Source: an uncultured Lachnospiraceae bacterium (GTDB lineage: Bacteria; Bacillota; Clostridia; Lachnospirales; Lachnospiraceae). Taken from it: 10,167 bases of DNA. Both the position numbers and the translations under genes were made by a program. The stretch spans positions 1-10,167 of the forward strand of contig CAMALN010000041.1 in the NCBI GenBank assembly GCA_945836565.1. Direction: 5' to 3'. Below the pieces are notes generated by a model. That model was not told the origin of the DNA. It made no database searches and was given only the letters and a program-made list of their open reading frames with translations. The stretch's first letter is position 1. The number at the start of each line of letters is the position of its first letter. Shown here piece by piece: positions 5,258 through 10,167 of the stretch.

Positions 5258-7978
5258 ATGGGAAAGCTAGCGGATTTTTTTGGCAAAATTCCAATTATTT
5301 CCGGATTTGCAAATAAAAGAAAGCCTGCCAAAAGCAATGTTGAGCTTCAGTATGATAAGGCTATTAACCTTATGGAGAATGGCAATGCTGAGGATGCGGT
5401 AGAAATTCTTGAGATGATAGTTGATATTGCTATAGTGAATCAGCAGTACAAGAATTTTGGTATGGATGCTCTTAAGATTATGGCAGAGCTGTATGAGACA
5501 GGAAAATACAGTAATTGTACAGTGAATAAGGATATGGCGAAGGCCTGCGTATATTATGAGAAATATACTAAATTTAGCAAGGACGGGGAGATAATATACA
5601 AGCTGGCCAAGATGCTTTTGGAGATTCAGAATTTCTCTAAAGCTATTACCTTTTTTGAGAAGGCTACGGAATGCGGTATCAAGGCAGCGTATATTAATCT
5701 TGGAAATATATATGAGAACGGTCTGAATCGTATAGACCAGTATGGCAACAAGAGTGATTATGTAGTACCCGTAGACTATGAGAAGGCTATGATGTGGTAT
5801 AAGAGGCTTGCGGATATGGGTGATACTAAGGCACAGGCATCCTATGAGCGAGTTGAGTATGCCAGCAAGCATACAGACAGTCTGGAGTTCGAGGAGAAGG
5901 ACAAGCTGTACACAGCAATTGCCGAGGCAAGGCGTGCTAAGGGTAAGGAGCCGAAATATAAAGCTATTGAGGCTTCGAGACTCCAGTATCAGTACACCTA
6001 TGTACATAATCAGGTTGACGGTTATATTCACAAGCTGCCAAAGGATTGGGTAAAAACAATCAATGAGAATACAGATGAGGAATACTATGCACCAAGCCTT
6101 ACATACAAGGATTTCGCTATGTATGTAACCTATGACAGTATTCCGAGAGATTCGAAGAAGACATTGGAGAATTACCTCAGATATTGCAACGATGCATTTG
6201 ATGAGGAGCTTCAGCTTAAGGCATATATTACAGATTATGCGGACGGAATATGTACAACCTTCTATCACAAGGAGATGGAGAAGGGTGTAGTTACATTCGC
6301 ATTCTATCAGGGCAAGAGACTTGCCTGTATGAGATTCGTATGTGCGACTATGGAGATTATAGAGCAGTACGAGGAGATAATATTTGAGTGTGCCAACTCG
6401 TTTGCGTTTGTTGATCCTACGCTTGTGAGTGACCAGAGCATGAACAGGAAGGAAAACCAGTACTATAGTGAGGCTGTGTACTGTTATTACCTTGAGGATT
6501 ATGAGGGTGCGATGGCAGCGGCTAAGCAGGCACTTAAGCTTGGAAGCATCAAGGCCAGCTATTTACTGATAGAGCTCTACTTTGATGATGATTCTCCATA
6601 TAAGGATATAGAGAAGACTATAAGCTATGCAAAGCAGCTCTTTGAGGCGACTAAGGATCCGGATCTTGCTTTCCTTCTTGGAAATATTTATGACCAGCAG
6701 CTGAAGGATTATATGAAGGCACTCAACTGGTACGAGAATGCTCACAGATTGGGACACAAGAGAGTAGCCTTCTACTTAGGAAGAATATATTACTATGGAG
6801 TTCTTCGTATGAAGAGAGATGGTGCTAAGGCTCTTGAGTATTTCAAGGAAGCACAGGCAAATGGTATACTTGAGGCAGAGGCGTACATCAAGGATATACA
6901 GGATTTGAAGGGCGAGGATTTGCAGGAGGCTGTGGAGAGACTCGAGAGAGGTGCTGCAGAAGGAAGTGCAGGCTCGGCACTCAAGATAGCACTGTACAAG
7001 CAGAGCCAGGTATTCTATATAGCGAATTCCTATGAGATAGAAAAGGCGTTCCTGGAGGCGCTTGGATTGGGCAGCTATCAGGCGGCATATGAGCTTGGTA
7101 AGATTTATCAGCTTCAGGAGGCTGACGAGAATTACCGTGGCGAGAAGAAATCACTTATGTATTTTGAGAAGGCATATGATAATGGCTTCGATGAATTTGA
7201 TAAGGATAACCTGTTTAAGGTTGTAGATTACAAGGCAGAGAACCTGACCAGTATCGGCGCCAAGGTTGACCTCTACCTACAGAGTGCTAAGATGGGATAT
7301 GTTCCGGCAATAGACAAAATCATTGAGCTTGTTGACAGCAAGAATTCTAAGATAGATGAGCTTTACGCTGAGCTTGTTGAGATAGCTGAAAAGGGAGATG
7401 ATTCGGCTATTATCTCTATGAACAAGCTTGAGAAGAAATATAACGAGCTTGTTATCAAGAGGCCAAAGGATGGAGAGAAGGTTATAGAGAACAAGTTCTT
7501 CAGACTTAGCGTGCCAAAGGAATGTACGGCTGTTATCAATGATGAGGGTGGTACAATCAAGTTTGCGGATTCGGTAGTAGAATTTGCAGTTGCAGAGATG
7601 CCTGTAAATGCTGAGACTGAGGACAGCTACCTTAAGATATATAAGCTTATCTTATCGGAATATCTTCCGGATGAGAATGCGGAGATAATTATAGCGAATT
7701 CCCGTATGATTGGTTCGGGTATGCGTGAGACGAAGAATAATGTTCATTCATATAGTGTTCTTCTTATAAGCTCGAAGAACCAGTATATGTTCAAGCTTAG
7801 CTCACGTGACAGACGTGAGATGATGATGTTCAAGGATAAGGTTAATGAGATAGCTAAGTCTCTGGTAGAAACCGGAGAGATATATGTTGCCACTGAAGAT
7901 AACAAGAAGAATATCGGTCTTTCCTTCCTTTTGAGGTCAAATGAGAACGGATTCCTGTCTATAGGAAAAGATATGTAA
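5258..7978 (+). CDS. Large Sel1/TPR-repeat protein with two similar non-repeat domains
   Basis: A 906-residue protein of unknown specific role. It has no signal peptide and no convincing membrane helix, so it is probably cytoplasmic; the first 17 residues (MGKLADFFGKIPIISGF) could be an amphipathic helix. Sel1/TPR-like helical repeats fill about 30-200 (for example YKLAKMLLEIQNFSKAITFF, and AAYINLGNIYENG with YEKAMMWYKRLADMGD) and about 400-730 (for example AFLLGNIYDQ, KALNWYENAHRLGH, AFYLGRIYYYG, AAYELGKIYQ). Such repeats bind proteins. The arrays are separated by a non-repeat domain at about 250-388 (from GYIHKLPKDW to ANSFAFVDP). A second one closes the protein at about 742-872 (from ENKFFRLSVP to VNEIAKSL). 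Both start with a strand leading into a (L/V)PK turn and end with a helix, which recalls the Mog1/PsbP/DcrB fold (inference, untested). It is followed 15 bases later by the 188-residue gene, with which it probably works. Confidence 0.85.
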   Translation: MGKLADFFGKIPIISGFANKRKPAKSNVELQYDKAINLMENGNAEDAVEILEMIVDIAIVNQQYKNFGMDALKIMAELYETGKYSNCTVNKDMAKACVYYEKYTKFSKDGEIIYKLAKMLLEIQNFSKAITFFEKATECGIKAAYINLGNIYENGLNRIDQYGNKSDYVVPVDYEKAMMWYKRLADMGDTKAQASYERVEYASKHTDSLEFEEKDKLYTAIAEARRAKGKEPKYKAIEASRLQYQYTYVHNQVDGYIHKLPKDWVKTINENTDEEYYAPSLTYKDFAMYVTYDSIPRDSKKTLENYLRYCNDAFDEELQLKAYITDYADGICTTFYHKEMEKGVVTFAFYQGKRLACMRFVCATMEIIEQYEEIIFECANSFAFVDPTLVSDQSMNRKENQYYSEAVYCYYLEDYEGAMAAAKQALKLGSIKASYLLIELYFDDDSPYKDIEKTISYAKQLFEATKDPDLAFLLGNIYDQQLKDYMKALNWYENAHRLGHKRVAFYLGRIYYYGVLRMKRDGAKALEYFKEAQANGILEAEAYIKDIQDLKGEDLQEAVERLERGAAEGSAGSALKIALYKQSQVFYIANSYEIEKAFLEALGLGSYQAAYELGKIYQLQEADENYRGEKKSLMYFEKAYDNGFDEFDKDNLFKVVDYKAENLTSIGAKVDLYLQSAKMGYVPAIDKIIELVDSKNSKIDELYAELVEIAEKGDDSAIISMNKLEKKYNELVIKRPKDGEKVIENKFFRLSVPKECTAVINDEGGTIKFADSVVEFAVAEMPVNAETEDSYLKIYKLILSEYLPDENAEIIIANSRMIGSGMRETKNNVHSYSVLLISSKNQYMFKLSSRDRREMMMFKDKVNEIAKSLVETGEIYVATEDNKKNIGLSFLLRSNENGFLSIGKDM

Positions 7979-7993
7979 TATCCGGAGGGTGCC

Positions 7994-8560
7994 ATGAAGA
8001 AGAAAATCAAGGTTATAGATAAAAAAGCTAAGAAAGCTTTAGAGGATGCATTGAATGAGCTTTATCGTATAAGCCGTGAAAAAGGGCTTATGAAGTATGC
8101 ACGTAGTGTACAGTCTCAGTTTGATAAGTTTGAACAGCAGGCTGATATGATGGAGCGTATGGTAAAGGATGATGCTGTAGTCGGAAGCGGTGAAGAGATA
8201 GCAGAAATAATAACCGGTTTTATGTCTGTATTTAAGGATAATATCAGCTGTATGACTGTAAGAATCGGTATGATGGAGAAGCAGAATATAAGCATAGGTA
8301 TATCCGCAGGCGTTGACAAGGCCCAGGAGATAAAGACTGCTCAGAATGAACACATTGAATACCTCGATGGAAGACTTGCCCTCGGAGACAGGATTCTTAC
8401 TCAGATGGATGCACTTTTGAACGAGTTTAATAAGCTTAAGATGTCTACCGGAAAAGATAACATCGAGTCTATGACTGATTATATCCATGCCCTTAGAGAT
8501 CTAAATGAGGGAACAGAGGAAGAGCGCGAATTGAAGGCACTCATGGAAAAGTATCAATAA
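7994..8560 (+). CDS. Small helical protein of unknown function, partner of the Sel1/TPR protein
   Basis: 188 residues, not recognised. A lysine-rich start (MKKKIKVIDKKAKKAL) leads into long charged helices at about 12-60, a middle stretch at 66-105 with methionines and small residues (GFMSVF, IGMMEKQNISIGISAG), and helices at about 110-150 and 155-188. There is no signal peptide or membrane segment. The pattern suggests a cytoplasmic helical bundle or coiled coil. The ribosome site GGAGGG sits 5 bases before the ATG, and only 15 bases separate it from the Sel1/TPR stop, so they are one transcript. The final codons (EKYQ, stop) form the first copy of a 17-bp tandem repeat that continues past the gene. 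Its coding nature is supported by the ribosome site, spacing and codon usage like its neighbours. Confidence 0.8.
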   Translation: MKKKIKVIDKKAKKALEDALNELYRISREKGLMKYARSVQSQFDKFEQQADMMERMVKDDAVVGSGEEIAEIITGFMSVFKDNISCMTVRIGMMEKQNISIGISAGVDKAQEIKTAQNEHIEYLDGRLALGDRILTQMDALLNEFNKLKMSTGKDNIESMTDYIHALRDLNEGTEEERELKALMEKYQ

Positions 8561-8605
8561 TAAAAAAGTATCAATAATAAAAAAGTATCAAAAAAGTATC
8601 AATAA
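8547..8605. repeat. 17-bp tandem repeat spanning the stop codon
   Basis: The unit AAAAGTATCAATAATAA occurs twice without error (8547-8563, 8564-8580), then as a 10-base partial (8581-8590) and a 14-base partial (8592-8605). GTATCA starts at 8551, 8568, 8585 and 8596. The first copy encodes the last residues and the stop of the 188-residue protein; the others lie between the stop and the terminator. It looks like duplication by replication slippage of the 3' end of the gene. Confidence 0.9.
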
Positions 8606-8650
8606 AAATGGCAGTCACAATTTCAAGAGCTTTGTGACTGCCTTTATTTA
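8606..8650. terminator. Bidirectional intrinsic terminator between convergent genes
   Basis: A perfect 11-bp stem, GGCAGTCACAA (8610-8620) with TTGTGACTGCC (8632-8642), has an 11-base loop. On the plus strand it is followed by TTTATTTAT and ends the Sel1/TPR and 188-residue transcript. On the minus strand it is followed by ATTTTTATT and ends the FliD-like transcript, whose stop codon (8648-8650) lies 5 bases from the stem. Confidence 0.92.
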
Positions 8651-9919
8651 TGCATAATTATTATATATCAGACCGCTGTACATAGACTGCGTATATGGAG
8701 TATCAAATTTATTAGCTTTGTTTGGATAAGTGACTATCAGCTTGTTCACATACGCGATAGGGTCGATGGTGAGTCGGTCTATAGCCTTTGTTAGGTCGGA
8801 CATAAATGAAGCATTCTCAGTAAAAAGTGAGTTAAAGCTTTTGTCCTTAAGCTTTTCTGAGACTATGTCTTCGTTCTTCACGAGATAGCCCTGCTCGTCG
8901 GTTTCTATACCCAAAGCACTTAACGAGCTGCTGTGTCTGGATGTTATCACAGAGATATCCTTGGCGAGATTTCTACTTCCAATCTTGGATTCCGTCTGTC
9001 CGCTGTTTGACATATCGATCAGAGTATTGTAAGCATCTATGAAGGCGTCGACCTGCTCCATAGCCTGACTGGTATCGGGCACAATGCCTATTCGTACCGG
9101 AGCGTCAGTAGTTTTATGAAAATCAAGCTCGAGTACATGGTTTATCGCTATATGATTTGAAGCAGAGCTGTGTGTTGAGCCGTTTAATTTGAATACTGAA
9201 TTAGATGGCATAGAAGACACATTGGAAAGCCCCAGCATAGACACCATATCTCTGGTATCGGAATTGCTCTCGAATGAGAATATCAGTCCGTCTTCGTTTT
9301 GCGGTCTTCCGGTTTCGACTGAGCTTGTCATAAGGGCAGAATCGTTGCCTGAGGTTATGATAGAGGCATTGACGCCGGGAACATTCTCGTTTATAACAGC
9401 CGCAACCTTTTTCTGCACGTTTAGATTTGTATCTCCGGGAGAGATATCTACAGATAATTCTGCTGTGCCGGAAAGAGTATGCGCCGAGAAGCTATACTTT
9501 CCGGGGAAAGGATAGAAGTCATCAGCCCTCATATAATTACCGGTATTTATCTGCTCACCTGCAAGTGATTCGATTTCCAGAGATATATTGTCAGGCAGGT
9601 CGCCTAACTCGGAGGACGTGAGGTTTCCGGATACAGTCTCACGATTCTCAGTAAAAAACAGCTTCTTATTATACAATGTATCATCGTTTGCCCGAAAAGC
9701 ATCACCGGCATATTTTAATGTTAAGGCTGCTTCCTTCGCGTTGATGATAAAGGATTGCTTGCTCTCTGAAAGCTTCAGAAGAAACAGCGGCGAACTTTTG
9801 TTATACTTTGCCATGCTGGTGTATACTGCTTTTAAGTCAGAGGAATTGTGAGATACATTGCGCTTCTTAGGTACAAGCGTAGTGCTTAAATGATTGTAAA
9901 CATTTGTATTCGTTATCAT
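8648..9919 (-). CDS. FliD-like flagellar cap / hook-associated protein 2 relative
   Basis: FliD forms the cap on the tip of the flagellar filament and is exported through the flagellar type III apparatus. Evidence for kinship: residues 142-190 (YSFSAHTLSG, then VQKKVAAVINENVPGVNASIIT) follow the FliD pattern of a strand, a dissociation-helix segment ending in IN, and gvnAsi. Residues 274-302 (PVRIGIVPDT, then AFIDAYNTLIDM) and 333-356 (LSALGIETDEQGYLVKNEDI) match the FliD C-terminal domain. It contains no cysteine, as is usual for exported flagellar parts, and has no Sec signal. At 423 residues it is on the short side, and the C-terminus ends in YSGLIYNNYA without the usual long final coiled coil, so it may be a paralogue and not the main cap. 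The ATG at 9919 is preferred to a start 20 codons upstream because AAGGGAGG lies 8 bases before it. Confidence 0.62.
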   Translation of the reverse strand: MITNTNVYNHLSTTLVPKKRNVSHNSSDLKAVYTSMAKYNKSSPLFLLKLSESKQSFIINAKEAALTLKYAGDAFRANDDTLYNKKLFFTENRETVSGNLTSSELGDLPDNISLEIESLAGEQINTGNYMRADDFYPFPGKYSFSAHTLSGTAELSVDISPGDTNLNVQKKVAAVINENVPGVNASIITSGNDSALMTSSVETGRPQNEDGLIFSFESNSDTRDMVSMLGLSNVSSMPSNSVFKLNGSTHSSASNHIAINHVLELDFHKTTDAPVRIGIVPDTSQAMEQVDAFIDAYNTLIDMSNSGQTESKIGSRNLAKDISVITSRHSSSLSALGIETDEQGYLVKNEDIVSEKLKDKSFNSLFTENASFMSDLTKAIDRLTIDPIAYVNKLIVTYPNKANKFDTPYTQSMYSGLIYNNYA

Positions 9920-9927
9920 ATGCAATT

Positions 9928-9935
9928 CCTCCCTT
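9928..9935 (-). promoter_or_regulatory. Ribosome binding site fixing the FliD-like start
   Basis: The minus strand reads AAGGGAGG, 8 bases before the ATG at 9919. The longer reading frame, which starts at 9979, would run through this site, and its 20 extra residues do not look like a flagellar N-terminus. Confidence 0.75.
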
Positions 9936-9991
9936 CTATAAATATATATTGCAAATTCTAGTGCTAGCGATGCTATCATATAGTTATATAA

Positions 9992-10020
9992 ATTATATGC
10001 CTGAATTTAAATTCTGTCTA
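9992..10020 (-). promoter_or_regulatory. Sigma-A-type promoter of the FliD-like gene, palindrome in spacer
   Basis: On the minus strand TAGACA (10020-10015) and a perfect TATAAT (9997-9992) are 17 bases apart, with a start near 9985 and a leader of about 65 bases. The spacer contains the 12-bp perfect palindrome GAATTTAAATTC (10003-10014), which could be an operator. A sigma-28 element, usual for late flagellar genes, was not found. Confidence 0.55.
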
Positions 10021-10167
10021 CTAAAAAATAACTGTAAAATATGCCTTGAGAATATGCTGCCGCCCGGAATTTCACCGGCTTATATTGTGCAGTACGCTAT
10101 GTGTATATAGATAAGCAATTCTATGAAACGATAGGCAGTATTCGCACGTTTTTCGAGCATAGCTACT
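10021..10167. other. Unassigned, partly structured sequence at the window end
   Basis: No convincing gene is seen. Two copies of AATATGC (10038-10044, 10051-10057) lie 13 bp apart. A possible interrupted hairpin pairs AATAT (10051-10055) with ATATT (10082-10086) and GCCG (10059-10062) with CGGC (10076-10079). A short minus-strand frame enters from the edge and stops at 10080-10082. It could be the tail of an upstream gene but is too short to judge. Confidence 0.35.

Noticed and set aside
5267..6268. 333-codon open frame on the minus strand opposite the Sel1/TPR gene
   Set aside because: It lies inside a well-supported gene, has no ribosome site, and its hydrophobic, cysteine- and isoleucine-rich product is what antisense of a Glu/Lys/Tyr-rich helical protein gives.
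8039..8488. 149-codon minus-strand frame opposite the 188-residue gene
   Set aside because: No ribosome site and an implausible composition; the plus-strand gene has a ribosome site, operon spacing and a terminator.
9920..9979. Start 20 codons upstream for the FliD-like protein
   Set aside because: The extra segment contains the ribosome site (9928-9935) and extends to within about 6 bases of the likely transcription start.
10064..10078. CCGGTGAAATTCCGG on the minus strand, reminiscent of pieces of cobalamin or FMN riboswitches
   Set aside because: The other conserved blocks of either riboswitch are absent, and a good promoter lies downstream of it, so it would not be in the leader of the FliD-like mRNA.
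9904..10110. 68-codon plus-strand frame in the final intergenic region
   Set aside because: No ribosome site, it starts inside the FliD-like gene on the opposite strand, and its product is not protein-like.
10080..10166. Minus-strand partial frame entering from the window edge (tail reading AYRFIELLIYIHIAYCTI)
   Set aside because: About 28 codons with no family signature; chance frames of this length are common in AT-rich DNA.
1..10167. CRISPR array, tRNA/rRNA genes, insertion sequences, phage or defence genes
   Set aside because: None seen: no regularly spaced repeats, no tRNA-like cloverleaf ends and no transposase, integrase or nuclease signature in any supported gene.

Overview
The window looks like chromosomal DNA from a flagellated, low-GC, spore-lineage Firmicute, most likely a member of the Lachnospiraceae (Butyrivibrio/Roseburia type). 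The grounds are the AT-rich base composition, strong Gram-positive Shine-Dalgarno sites (AAGGAGG, AGGAGGG), the type II MurB, the murB-rapZ-whiA-HPr gene order and the chemotaxis and flagellar genes. Family and genus are inferred from gene order and style, not from any search.

Layout. Bases 1-54 are a perfect 54-bp palindrome just past the end of a minus-strand methyl-accepting chemotaxis receptor gene (62-2056). A 250-bp divergent regulatory region (about 2057-2309) holds the receptor promoter, with a 22-bp inverted repeat lying in and around its -10 and spacer, plus several short direct repeats and the murB promoter candidates. A tight plus-strand operon follows: murB (2310-3188), rapZ/yvcJ (3185-4060), whiA (4069-4908) and an HPr-like gene (4912-5169). 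A separate promoter (5186-5214) then drives a large Sel1/TPR-repeat protein (5258-7978) and a 188-residue helical protein of unknown function (7994-8560). These end at a shared bidirectional terminator (8606-8650) that also closes a convergent minus-strand FliD-like gene (8648-9919). The last 250 bases hold the promoter of the FliD-like gene and unassigned, partly structured sequence.

How the genes fit together. The operon joins cell-wall precursor synthesis (MurB) to the regulatory cluster seen in Bacillus as yvcJ-yvcK-yvcL-crh, here without yvcK. Its last gene is the most informative: it keeps the regulatory serine (Ser46) of HPr but has glutamate in place of the catalytic histidine (His15). 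It should therefore act as a Crh-like regulator and not as a sugar-transport phosphocarrier. WhiA is shorter than usual in its N-terminal half.

The Sel1/TPR protein and the 188-residue protein form a two-gene unit I cannot assign to a known system. The large protein has two non-repeat domains, one between its two helical-repeat arrays and one at its C-terminus. The two domains look alike and may be related to the Mog1/PsbP/DcrB fold. This pair is the best candidate here for something undescribed. The flanking chemoreceptor and FliD-like genes suggest a motile cell, but both have sigma-A-type promoters and no sigma-28 promoter was found.
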